Assembly: GCF_001514125.1 (NCBI RefSeq) | Contig: NZ_KQ948570.1 | Location: 1 to 35,535 of the forward strand | DNA: 35,535 nucleotides | Direction: 5' to 3' | Source of the DNA: Streptomyces longwoodensis | Lineage (GTDB): Bacteria; Actinomycetota; Actinomycetes; Streptomycetales; Streptomycetaceae | In this document: piece by piece, positions 1 through 7,339 of the stretch | Layout: the number at the start of each line of letters is the position of its first letter | Position numbering within the stretch: the stretch's first letter is position 1 | The notes under the pieces: model-generated | The model's input: the letters and a program-made list of their open reading frames with translations, nothing else | What the model was told of the DNA's origin: nothing | Databases searched by the model: none | Made by a program: the position numbers and the translations under genes

Positions 1-30
1 CCTAGCGCGTCGTCCGCCGCCCGTACCGGC

Positions 31-582
31 ATGACCGCCGACGAGTTCGACGCCGCGTTCACTGCCCTCATGCCGAGGCTGCGGCGCCGCCTGCTGGTCC
101 TGACCGGCAACCCGCACGACGCCGACGACCTCCTCCAGGAGACCTACCTCCGGCTGTCCCGCCGGGCCCGCGCCCGTACGCTCGCCCGGCAGCAGCAGCC
201 GTACGCCTACACCTGCGCGACCGCGCTGAACGTGTTGCGGGACCACTGGCGCCACCCCGCGCGCCGGGAGCGCTGCACCGACCGGCTGCCCGAGCCGAGC
301 TGGGACGGCGGCTTCGCGCGCAAGGAGGCCGAGGCGGTGGCGACCGCGCTGCTGCGGGCGCTGTCGCCCAAGGAGGCCGCCGCGGTGATCCTCGTCGACC
401 TCGAGGGGCTGACCCACGACATGGCGGGGGAACGGCTCGGCGCCCACCGCGGCACCGTGCAGCGCAACCGCATGCGCGGGCTCGCCAAGATCCGGGCCGC
501 GGTCGGCGCGTACGAGGACGGTGCCGCCGTCGTCTCCCCCACGCCTGCCGGGCACTCCGGCCGCCCGCGCAGCGAGCGGTGA
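31..582 (+). CDS. ECF-like RNA polymerase sigma factor
   Basis: A 183-aa sigma-70 family protein of ECF size. Region 2 is at about residues 8-75, with the motif DADDLLQETYLRL typical of region 2.2-2.3. Region 4 is at about residues 108-155 (LSPKEAAAVILVDLEG, then an HTH with GAHRGTVQRNRMRGLAKIR). It should direct core RNA polymerase to a specific promoter set. The reading frame stays open to the window edge and the ATG has no clear Shine-Dalgarno, so the true start may lie upstream. No anti-sigma gene is visible downstream. The next gene is a secreted NlpC/P60 protein 113 nt away in the same direction, possibly co-transcribed. The family call is firm; the regulon is unknown. Confidence 0.85.
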   Translation: MTADEFDAAFTALMPRLRRRLLVLTGNPHDADDLLQETYLRLSRRARARTLARQQQPYAYTCATALNVLRDHWRHPARRERCTDRLPEPSWDGGFARKEAEAVATALLRALSPKEAAAVILVDLEGLTHDMAGERLGAHRGTVQRNRMRGLAKIRAAVGAYEDGAAVVSPTPAGHSGRPRSER

Positions 583-695
583 GCCGGCCGAGCGGGGCGC
601 CGGGAGCCGACCGCTGCCCCCGCCCCGCGCCGGACCTCACCAACTCCGCGGCCACCACCGACAGTTCGTCGCACGATCCGAACGGGGAACCCCAC

Positions 696-1568
696 ATGCA
701 CCGAAGCCACCGCACCTTGACGGCCGCGGGAGGACTGCTCCTCGCCACCGTCCTGAGCTGTACCGGCACGGCGACGGCCGGCGCCGCTCCCGAGGCCGCC
801 GCCCCGGGGGCCGCCGACTGCCGTGCGACCGCCGACGCCCCCGCCGGGGCCACGGCGATCGTCGACGCCGCCTGCTCGCAGCTCGGCGTCCCCTACTCCT
901 GGGGCGGGGGTTCGATCAACGGGCCGACGTACGGCCAGGACTACCCGGGCGGCGGTCCCGGCGCGCACGACAGCCGGGTCAAGGGCTTCGACTGCTCACA
1001 CCTGGTGCAGTACGCGGCCTGGCAGGGGGCGCGGATCCCCCTGCCCGAGGGCTCCTGGAACCAGGCGCAGTGGAGCGGCGCCATGGCCCGCTTCACCCGG
1101 GCCCAGGGCCTCGCCCCGCTCCGGCCCGGGGACCTGCTGCTGTGGGGCACCGACCCGTCCGACCTCGGCACCGTCCACCACATCGCGCTCTACCTGGGCG
1201 GCGGCCGGGTGGTCGAGGCCCGGGAGTCCGGGACGCCCGTGATGGTCAGCGACGTGCGGCTGGACGGCGAGTACGCGGGCGCCCTGCGGATCGTCGGCGG
1301 CCAGCAACCACCGGCGGGCACCGAGCGGTTCATGACCTGGGGCACGGGCGTGGGCCTGCGGCCCGATCCGAGCACCCGGCAGCCGCCGGTGACGCGGCTG
1401 CCGGGTCCCACGGCGGTGGACATGCTCTGCCAGGCGCACGGCGAACCGGTCCGGGCCGAGGGCCACAGCAACGACGCCTGGTCGTACCTGCCCCGGTACG
1501 AGGCCTGGATCTCGAACATCTACATCGACGACCCGGCCGCCTGGCTGCCGGGCGTCCGGGAGTGCTGA
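696..1568 (+). CDS. Secreted NlpC/P60 (C40) family cell-wall hydrolase
   Basis: A 290-aa exported protein. The ATG at 696 was preferred over an in-frame start at 579 because GGGGAAC lies just upstream and a signal peptide begins immediately (MHRSHRT, then a hydrophobic stretch to about residue 20, with Ala-rich AxA sites near 28-32). The C40 domain spans about residues 50-195. It has the nucleophile C100 in FDCSHL, H161/H162 in VHHIALYLGGG, and E174 in VVEA where His or Asn is more usual. The usual DCSG has become DCSH. Residues about 215-290 form a C-terminal domain ending GVREC that may be an SH3-like wall-binding module. It probably cleaves peptidoglycan stem peptides or a related amide bond outside the cell. 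A VLSC sequence at residues 19-22 is a poor lipobox. Confidence 0.8.
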   Translation: MHRSHRTLTAAGGLLLATVLSCTGTATAGAAPEAAAPGAADCRATADAPAGATAIVDAACSQLGVPYSWGGGSINGPTYGQDYPGGGPGAHDSRVKGFDCSHLVQYAAWQGARIPLPEGSWNQAQWSGAMARFTRAQGLAPLRPGDLLLWGTDPSDLGTVHHIALYLGGGRVVEARESGTPVMVSDVRLDGEYAGALRIVGGQQPPAGTERFMTWGTGVGLRPDPSTRQPPVTRLPGPTAVDMLCQAHGEPVRAEGHSNDAWSYLPRYEAWISNIYIDDPAAWLPGVREC

Positions 1569-1577
1569 GGGAGTCGG

Positions 1578-1589
1578 CCCCTGAGGGGG
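1578..1589. terminator. Short hairpin between convergent genes
   Basis: CCCC-TGA-GGGG type inverted repeat in the 23-nt gap between the NlpC/P60 gene and the convergent decarboxylase gene. The stem is only 4-5 bp and no U-tract follows, so terminator activity is uncertain. A related hairpin core lies upstream of the decarboxylase at 3090-3107. Confidence 0.3.
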
Positions 1590-1591
1590 TG

Positions 1592-3055
1592 TCAGTCGCG
1601 GGCCACCACGCGCAGTGTCTTCACCGTCGTGTCCGCCGCGTCCGAGATGAGGAAGCCGTGCTCGACGCCGCTGCGCAGGTAGTCCAGCACCTCGGCGGTG
1701 ATCACCTCGCCCGGGGCCACCACGGGCACGCCGGGCGGGTAGGGGCTGATCGTCTCCGCGGCGATGCGTCCCACGGCCTGTTCGGCGGCCACGTGTTCCA
1801 CCGTCGCGAAGAAGGCGTCCCGGGGACGCATGGCCTGCTCCAGTTCGAGGGCGCCCGGCTGGGGCAGGCGCACCTCGGGCAGCTTCTCCATCTCGTCCGC
1901 GCGCTCGGTCAGCGTGCGCAGGGCGTCGGTCAGCCGCTTCTCGGTGATGTCGTCGTCGGCGTAGGTGATCGACGCGCTGATCCGGCAGGTGTCCGAACCA
2001 CCCACGTCGATGTGGCAGTTGGCGCGCAGCCACTCCGCGGCCTGCATGCCGCTCACGCCGAGCTCGCGCACGTCGATGACGATCTTCAGCGGGTCGAAGG
2101 AGGCGGCGAAGCCCTCGTCCACGACCTCCTGGCCCATCACGCGCAGGCCGGGCAGGGAATCGGCCAGCTCGCGGACCCGCTTCGCCCGCACGATGGCCCC
2201 GTCCAGCAGGTCGTGACCCTGCTCGACCATCTGGCGCCGCCAGCCGTCGAGCGACGCGTAGACCAGTGAGGAGGCGCTGGTGGTGCCGAGCAGGTCCTCG
2301 CGCTGCTTGAGCACCTCGGGCGCCACCCGGTCGTACTGGAGGTGGAAGACGGAGCTCTGCTCGACGGCCCCGCCCATCTTGTGGACGCTGGTGACCACGA
2401 GGTCCGCGCCCGCGTACATGCCCCAGGGCGGCAGGCCGGGGTGGAAGGGCAGGTGGGCGCCCCACGCCTCGTCCACGATGAGGGGCACGTCGACGGCGTG
2501 GCACGCCTCGGCCACCCCGGCGACGTCCGCGCACGTGCCCCAGTCGGTGGGCGTGATCAGCAACATGCCCTTGGCGTCGGGGTGTTCCTGCAGCCGCCGG
2601 CGCACGTCGTCCGGCTCGGGCGGGTGGGCCAGGTGCCGTTCGCCGTCGAACTTGGGGTGGACCCAGATCGGTTCGACGCCGTTGATGATGACCGCCGCGA
2701 TCACCGCCTTGTGGGCGTTGCGCGACAGCAGCAGCTTCTCCCCCGGCCCGGCCACCGACAGCATCGCCGTCCTGACCGACAGGGAGCTGCCGCAGGTGGA
2801 GAAGAACGCCTGCTCGGCGCCGACCGCGTCGGCCATCAGCTCCTGCGCCTGGGAGAGCACCCCCTGCGACTGGCGCCGGTCGTCCAGGCCGTTCAGGCTG
2901 AGCACGTCGGAGCGGAAGACGTCGATGCCGAGGACGTCGGCCACGCGGGGGTCCGTGCCCCGGCCCTGCTTGTGTCCCGGCGGCCCGTAGGCGATGTCGC
3001 CCCGGCGCCGGAACTCCTCCAGGGCCTCGAGCACGGGTACGCGTGAGTGATCCAT
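1592..3055 (-). CDS. Orn/Lys/Arg-type PLP-dependent decarboxylase
   Basis: A 487-aa fold-type I PLP enzyme of the short, non-biodegradative Orn/Lys/Arg decarboxylase class (SpeA/Cad-like). It is likely to make a polyamine or diamine from a basic amino acid. Visible motifs are PGHKQG at 26-31, which is typical of this family, FFSTCGSS at 84-91, DEAWGAH at 195-201 with the PLP-ring Asp, and the Schiff-base lysine K226 in SVHKMGG. The start at 3055 is chosen because AGGAGG sits 7 nt upstream; an in-frame start 22 codons earlier has no support. Substrate choice (Lys, Orn or Arg) cannot be decided from the sequence. The gene is divergent from the M20 amidohydrolase, so the two may share regulation. 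Confidence 0.88.
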   Translation of the reverse strand: MDHSRVPVLEALEEFRRRGDIAYGPPGHKQGRGTDPRVADVLGIDVFRSDVLSLNGLDDRRQSQGVLSQAQELMADAVGAEQAFFSTCGSSLSVRTAMLSVAGPGEKLLLSRNAHKAVIAAVIINGVEPIWVHPKFDGERHLAHPPEPDDVRRRLQEHPDAKGMLLITPTDWGTCADVAGVAEACHAVDVPLIVDEAWGAHLPFHPGLPPWGMYAGADLVVTSVHKMGGAVEQSSVFHLQYDRVAPEVLKQREDLLGTTSASSLVYASLDGWRRQMVEQGHDLLDGAIVRAKRVRELADSLPGLRVMGQEVVDEGFAASFDPLKIVIDVRELGVSGMQAAEWLRANCHIDVGGSDTCRISASITYADDDITEKRLTDALRTLTERADEMEKLPEVRLPQPGALELEQAMRPRDAFFATVEHVAAEQAVGRIAAETISPYPPGVPVVAPGEVITAEVLDYLRSGVEHGFLISDAADTTVKTLRVVARD

Positions 3056-3089
3056 GGTGCCTCCTGGGCGGACTCCGTCATGGGCCGCA

Positions 3090-3107
3090 CCGCCCCTGAG
3101 GGGGCGG
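3090..3107 (-). promoter_or_regulatory. Leader hairpin upstream of decarboxylase
   Basis: CCGCCCC-TGAG-GGGGCGG, a 7-bp stem with a 4-nt loop, 35-52 nt upstream of the decarboxylase ATG. If transcribed, it would sit in the 5' leader and could act in attenuation or mRNA stability. No function is demonstrated. Confidence 0.3.
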
Positions 3108-3157
3108 CTCCGCCCAGCCACCGTGTTGCACCGGGCGCGCGGTCCAAACCCCGGGGG

Positions 3158-3268
3158 GTGTCGGTGCCGCGCTGTGCCGGTGCCGCGTTGCGCCGGTCCG
3201 CGTTGTGTCGGTGCCGCCTTGTGTCGGTGCCGCCTTGTGTCGGTGCCGCGCTGTGTCGGGACGACGTT
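3158..3268. repeat. 16-bp tandem repeat, about 7 copies
   Basis: Units are approximately GTGTCGGTGCCGCSYT, at 3158, 3174, 3190 (15 nt), 3205, 3221, 3237 and 3253. Copies 4 and 5 are identical, copies 1 and 6 are identical, and the last is degenerate. The array lies in the intergenic region between divergent decarboxylase and amidohydrolase genes, 47 nt before the amidohydrolase GTG. It could be a variable-number repeat or a cluster of binding sites in the promoter region. Confidence 0.8.
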
Positions 3269-3315
3269 CGGTGGAACCCGGACGGTGCCGGAGCTGCCGA
3301 CCCGAGGAGGCCCGT

Positions 3316-4506
3316 GTGTCGTCCACGCCCGATGCCGTGCACCGCCGCGTCCGCCAGGAGGTGGCCGACCGGATCGACCTGCTGTGGGAGGTGGCGAGCG
3401 CGCTGCACGCCGACCCCGAGTGCGCCTTCGCCGAACACCGCGCGGCGGCCCTGCTGACCTGCGAGCTGCGCCGGGCCGGGTTCGACGTGCGCCAGGACGT
3501 GCCCGGGCTGCCGACCGCGTTCACCGCCCGCGCGGGCGAGGGGCGGCCCACGGTGGCGCTGCTCCTCGAGTACGACGCCCTGCCGGGCCTCGGGCACGCC
3601 TGCGGCCACCACCTCATCGCCGCCGCCGGACTGGGCGCCGCGCTCGCGGCCCACGCGGCACGGGACGGCGCCCCCGGGACGGTGCTGGCGGTGGGCACCC
3701 CCGCGGAGGAGGGCGGCGGGGGCAAGGCCCTGGAGGCGGAGGCGGGCGTCTTCGACGAGGTGGACGCCGCGCTGATGTTCCACCCGGGCGTGCACGACTG
3801 GGTGCGCGCGCCGCTCACGGCGCAGGAGCAGTACCGGGTCGGCTTCCACGGCCGGGCCGCGCACCCGACGGGCAACCCCACCGAGGGCATCGACGCCCTC
3901 GCGGCCCTCATCGAGCTGTTCAACGTGCTGGCGGGCCTCACCCACCGGCTGCCGGAAGCGTCCCACGTGCAGGGCATCATCACCCACGGCGGCACGGCCA
4001 CCAACATCGTCCCGGAGTACGCCGAGGGCGTGTTCGGGCTGCGGGCGGCGACCACCGGCGCGCTGGACGACCTCGCCGCGCGGCTGCGCACCGCGGCCGC
4101 CGGGGTCGCCCAGGCCACCGGCACCACGGTGACCGTGGAGCGCGCGACCGTCCGCTACGAGCACTTCCGCGACAGCGAGCCGCTGTCCGCCCGTTTCGCC
4201 GCGCACCTCTCGCGCGCCGGGATCGACCTGACCCCGCCGGCGCCCGGCGTGTACCTGGGCTCCTCCGACATCGGGAACGTCAGCGGACTGGTGCCGGCCA
4301 TCCACCCGTTCGTCGCCATCATGGACGCGGACGGCTCCGACCACACGCCCGAGTTCGCCGAGGCCGGCCTGTCGGCGCGAGCCCGGGGCGTGCTGGCCTC
4401 GGTCACCGAGGCGCTGGCCTGCACGGCCGTAGACGTCCTCGCCGACGACCCGCTGCGCACCGCCGCCTGGCGGGCGCACGGCCCCGCGCCCGTGGCCGCA
4501 CGCTGA
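3316..4506 (+). CDS. M20 family metallopeptidase / amidohydrolase
   Basis: A 396-aa zinc-dependent M20 enzyme resembling the ACY1L2 / aminobenzoyl-glutamate hydrolase branch, which removes acyl groups or cleaves dipeptide-like amides. Metal and catalytic motifs are EYDALPGLGHACGHH at 85-99 (D87, C96, H98), PAEEGGGG with E131/E132, FHPG with H156, and DHTPEF near the C-terminus. The dimerisation domain is at about 170-290 (FHGRAAHPTGNP). The GTG start at 3316 follows GAGGAGG by 5 nt; the longer in-frame ORF begins inside the tandem repeat and is rejected. It is divergent from an amino-acid decarboxylase, which hints at amino-acid or polyamine turnover. The substrate is unknown. Confidence 0.87.
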   Translation: MSSTPDAVHRRVRQEVADRIDLLWEVASALHADPECAFAEHRAAALLTCELRRAGFDVRQDVPGLPTAFTARAGEGRPTVALLLEYDALPGLGHACGHHLIAAAGLGAALAAHAARDGAPGTVLAVGTPAEEGGGGKALEAEAGVFDEVDAALMFHPGVHDWVRAPLTAQEQYRVGFHGRAAHPTGNPTEGIDALAALIELFNVLAGLTHRLPEASHVQGIITHGGTATNIVPEYAEGVFGLRAATTGALDDLAARLRTAAAGVAQATGTTVTVERATVRYEHFRDSEPLSARFAAHLSRAGIDLTPPAPGVYLGSSDIGNVSGLVPAIHPFVAIMDADGSDHTPEFAEAGLSARARGVLASVTEALACTAVDVLADDPLRTAAWRAHGPAPVAAR

Positions 4507-4584
4507 GCGGCCCGCATGGACCGGCCGCCGTCCCGGCCGCAGTCTTGGACAGGAGCGGGGCGGTCCGACCCGGAGGTGGACACC

Positions 4585-4854
4585 GTGGAAGGCAAGCAGT
4601 GGACCGTGCGGGTCCACATCACCGAGGACGGCGACGAGACGCGGGCGCGGGCCGTGCTGTCGGGCCGTGACACGTCGGGCGTCACGGGCTCGGGCGTCGC
4701 GCACCGCAACCCGGACGACCCGCCCGCGCCCGAGATCGGCGACGAACTCGCCGTCTGCCGCGCCCTGGAGGACCTGGCGGCCCGGCTGCGCACCCTGGCC
4801 GCGGACGGCGCCGCCCGGCCGCCCTCGCCCGCCCGGGCGTGGAGCGTGGACTGA
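4585..4854 (+). CDS. DUF1876 domain protein
   Basis: An 89-aa cytoplasmic protein matching DUF1876, a small actinobacterial family with a compact alpha/beta fold. Visible are the N-terminal strand region KQWTVRVHITEDGDETRARAV, then the typical GxGxAHRNPDDP segment and a helix IGDELAVCRALEDLAARL. The GTG start is chosen because GGAGGT lies 7 nt upstream; an ATG start 23 codons earlier lacks an RBS. Molecular function is not known. It precedes the kinase pair by 134 nt but may have its own transcript. Confidence 0.78.
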   Translation: MEGKQWTVRVHITEDGDETRARAVLSGRDTSGVTGSGVAHRNPDDPPAPEIGDELAVCRALEDLAARLRTLAADGAARPPSPARAWSVD

Positions 4855-4988
4855 CCCGCACCGCGGGGCCCGGGCCCGCGAGCGGCTGCGGGTCTGCAAC
4901 CGCTCCGGCCGAAAGCGTGTCTTCCTCCCCGTGGTCCACCGCGCCGCGCACCACGCGGCGGTGACGCGCCACGGCAGGGGGGACGGCT

Positions 4989-6647
4989 GTGAACGCATGG
5001 GCGGTACCGGGGTACTCCGAGTCGCAGGAACTCGGCTCCGGGGCGAGCGGGCGGGTGGTGCTCGCCGTGCACGAGGAGACCGGTGTGCCGGTCGCCGTGA
5101 AGTACCTGAGCGAGGCGCTGCGCACCCGGCCGGGCTTCGTGCACGGCTTCCGCGCCGAGGCGGAGCTCCTGGGCGGCCTGGAGAGCCCGTACGTGGCCGG
5201 TTTCTACGAGTACGTCGAGGCGCCCCGGGGTGCGGCGATCGTGATGGAGCTGGTCGACGGCGTCTCCCTGCGCGCGCTGCTGACCCGGCAGGGCCCGCTG
5301 GCGCCGGAGGCGGCGCTGGTCGTGCTGAAGGGGTCGCTGCTCGGACTGGCCGACGCGCACCGGCTGGGCGTCGTGCATCGCGACTACAAGCCGGACAACG
5401 TGCTGGTCACCACGGACGGCCTGTCCAAGCTGGTCGACTTCGGCATCGCGGTCGACTCCGGGGTCGACGCGGGGATCGCCGGGACGCCCGCCTACATGGC
5501 GCCCGAGCAGTGGACCGGTGCGCCCGCCTCGCCCGCCGGTGACGTGTACGCCGCGACGGCCACCTTCTTCGAGTGCCTGACCGGCCGCAAGCCCTACCCG
5601 GGCGGCAACCTCGCCGAGCTCGCGCTCCAGCACCTCGAACACCCCGTCCCGGTCGACGAGGTGCCCGGGGCGCTCCGGCCCCTGGTGCGCCGGGGGCTGG
5701 CCAAGGCGCCCGGGGAGCGGCCCGCGGACGCCGCCGCGTTCGTCGCCGACCTGGAGCGGGCCGCCGTCGGCCGGTACGGCCCCGACTGGGAGACGCGCGG
5801 CCGCGCCCGGCTGGCCTCGCTCGTCGCGCTGCTGCTGTTCCTGCTGCCCCCGCGGCACCAGTGGACGGCGCGCACCACCACGGACACCGCCCGTACCGTC
5901 CTGGGGTCGGGGCACGGGCGGCTCGCCGCGTGGCGGCCCACCTGGCCCGGCCTCGCGGCGGCCGCGGCCGCGCTGCTCCTGGCGGTCCTCGCGACGCAGG
6001 GCATCGGCCCGATCGCCGGTGCGGACACCGCCGGGCGGGTGACGGACGTCCTCGCCACCACCAGCGCGGGCCCGGTCGTCACCGGTGGGGGCGCCGGTCC
6101 GACGTCGAGCGGATCGGCTTCCCCGTCGGTGACCCCGTCCGCGACGGCCACGGCCACGCCTTCGCCGACCGAGCCGGTCACCGGCCCCTCCCCCTCACCG
6201 GCGGCCTCCGACCCCGACACCGCGCCCCCGGCCGGACCCACCGCGAGTCCGAGCACCGGCACGACGTCCGCGCCGGGCTCGCCCAGCCCGTCCGCCGACA
6301 CCTCCTCCGCGCCGGCCGCGCCCGCGGTGAAGGACGTGTCCGTCAGCGCGTTCCGGCAGACCGGTCCCACTACGGCGACCGCGACGCTCACCGTCACCAC
6401 CGACGGCACCGGCCCGGTCACGCTGACCGTCGCCTGGTTCGCGGGCGACGCCGCCGGACAGAACGGGGCGGCCGACGGGGCGACAACCTCGTTCCGGCGC
6501 AGCGGAGCCACCGCGTACACGGTCACCGTCGACCACACCTTCGGGTCCACCGGCTGCTACTGGACCGTCCAGGCCACGACGAGCCCCGCCTCCGCCGACG
6601 GCGGTGCCGCGCAGCAGCTCCTGACCCGGCAGTGCGAGATCCGATGA
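4989..6647 (+). CDS. Membrane Ser/Thr protein kinase (PknB-like) with Ig-like sensor
   Basis: A 552-aa kinase starting at GTG after a G-rich RBS. The kinase domain is at about residues 9-260: Gly-loop LGSGASGRVV, ATP-binding K38 in VAVKYL, catalytic HRDYKPDN at 130-137 (Tyr replaces the more common Leu or Val), DFG at 150-152, and GTPAYMAPEQ at 165-174. Hydrophobic segments lie at about 276-287 and 321-340; the second is the likely single membrane span. A Ser/Thr/Pro-rich linker (about 355-455) leads to a C-terminal beta-rich domain with two Cys, predicted to be outside the cell. It probably phosphorylates Ser/Thr on cytoplasmic targets in response to an envelope signal. The stop overlaps the next start (ATGA), so the downstream membrane protein is its likely partner. 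Confidence 0.9.
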   Translation: MNAWAVPGYSESQELGSGASGRVVLAVHEETGVPVAVKYLSEALRTRPGFVHGFRAEAELLGGLESPYVAGFYEYVEAPRGAAIVMELVDGVSLRALLTRQGPLAPEAALVVLKGSLLGLADAHRLGVVHRDYKPDNVLVTTDGLSKLVDFGIAVDSGVDAGIAGTPAYMAPEQWTGAPASPAGDVYAATATFFECLTGRKPYPGGNLAELALQHLEHPVPVDEVPGALRPLVRRGLAKAPGERPADAAAFVADLERAAVGRYGPDWETRGRARLASLVALLLFLLPPRHQWTARTTTDTARTVLGSGHGRLAAWRPTWPGLAAAAAALLLAVLATQGIGPIAGADTAGRVTDVLATTSAGPVVTGGGAGPTSSGSASPSVTPSATATATPSPTEPVTGPSPSPAASDPDTAPPAGPTASPSTGTTSAPGSPSPSADTSSAPAAPAVKDVSVSAFRQTGPTTATATLTVTTDGTGPVTLTVAWFAGDAAGQNGAADGATTSFRRSGATAYTVTVDHTFGSTGCYWTVQATTSPASADGGAAQQLLTRQCEIR

Positions 6648-7339
6648 GCACCCCCCAGGACCCCCGCGCCCTGCCCGGCCCTACCGGGCCGGACGACGAC
6701 TACAGCGCGACCGTGCTGGCCAGCCACTGGATCCAGCGGCCGGTGGGCGGCCCGCCGCCGGAGGACACCACACGGGTCGACGCCAAACGGGTCGATTCCA
6801 CGCTGGTCGACACCACGGTGCCCGCCGTGCCGACCGGGCCCGGCGAGGAGACCGTGCTGCGCTTCGGGCCGGGGGTCACCACGGCCCTGGCCCACCGGGT
6901 CGACGTCACGGCGGCCGCCTCGGCGACCCCCGCGCCGCGGCGGCGCGGACGGTGGCGCCGGCACGTCGTACCGGTGTGCGTGCTGGCCGTCGTGCTGGGG
7001 TTCCTGTGGTGGCGGGACCACTCCTCAACACCCTTGTCCGTGCGCGCGGTCGCGGTGCGGGCCGACCGGACCCACCTGGTCTGCGACGGCACGGCGGACG
7101 TGGTCGGCGTCGTGCGGACCGACGGGCACGAGGGCACCGTCGCCTACCGGTGGGTGCGCGACGGGGGAACCACTTCACCGGTGCGGCACGCCTCGCTGGA
7201 CCGGGGTCAGCGCACCGTGCGCGTGCACCTGCGGTGGACGTTCCAGGGGCACGGCCGGCAGAGCACCACCGCCACGCTGCGCGTCCTGTCCCCCACCCCG
7301 CACACGGCGAGCCTGCGCCTGGCCTACGACTGCCCCTGA
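6644..7339 (+). CDS. Single-pass membrane protein coupled to the kinase
   Basis: A 231-aa protein whose ATG overlaps the kinase stop by 4 nt, indicating translational coupling. The N-terminal ~105 residues are Asp/Thr/Pro-rich and disordered-looking, with several Thr-Arg-Val-Asp or Thr-Leu-Val-Asp segments (DTTRVDAKRVDSTLVDTT). Basic residues (RRRGRWRRH) precede a TM helix at about 108-125. The extracellular domain (about 130-231) has the pattern of the Ig-like domain in the kinase, including YRWVRDGGTTSP and a terminal Cys. I infer a kinase substrate or co-sensor; the Thr-rich cytoplasmic tail is a plausible phosphoacceptor. No enzymatic motif is present. Confidence 0.75.
   Translation: MSTPQDPRALPGPTGPDDDYSATVLASHWIQRPVGGPPPEDTTRVDAKRVDSTLVDTTVPAVPTGPGEETVLRFGPGVTTALAHRVDVTAAASATPAPRRRGRWRRHVVPVCVLAVVLGFLWWRDHSSTPLSVRAVAVRADRTHLVCDGTADVVGVVRTDGHEGTVAYRWVRDGGTTSPVRHASLDRGQRTVRVHLRWTFQGHGRQSTTATLRVLSPTPHTASLRLAYDCP

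Noticed and set aside
714..765. Lipobox in the first NlpC/P60 protein (VLSC)
   Set aside because: Leu at -2 is unfavourable and an Ala-rich signal peptidase I site follows; export as a soluble protein is more likely.
3158..3268. CRISPR-like array
   Set aside because: Units are 16 bp directly abutting with no unique spacers, and no cas genes are present.
5573..7339. 588-codon ORF running from inside the kinase into the coupled membrane protein
   Set aside because: Only its last 231 codons are real; the ATG at 6644 in the ATGA overlap is the start.
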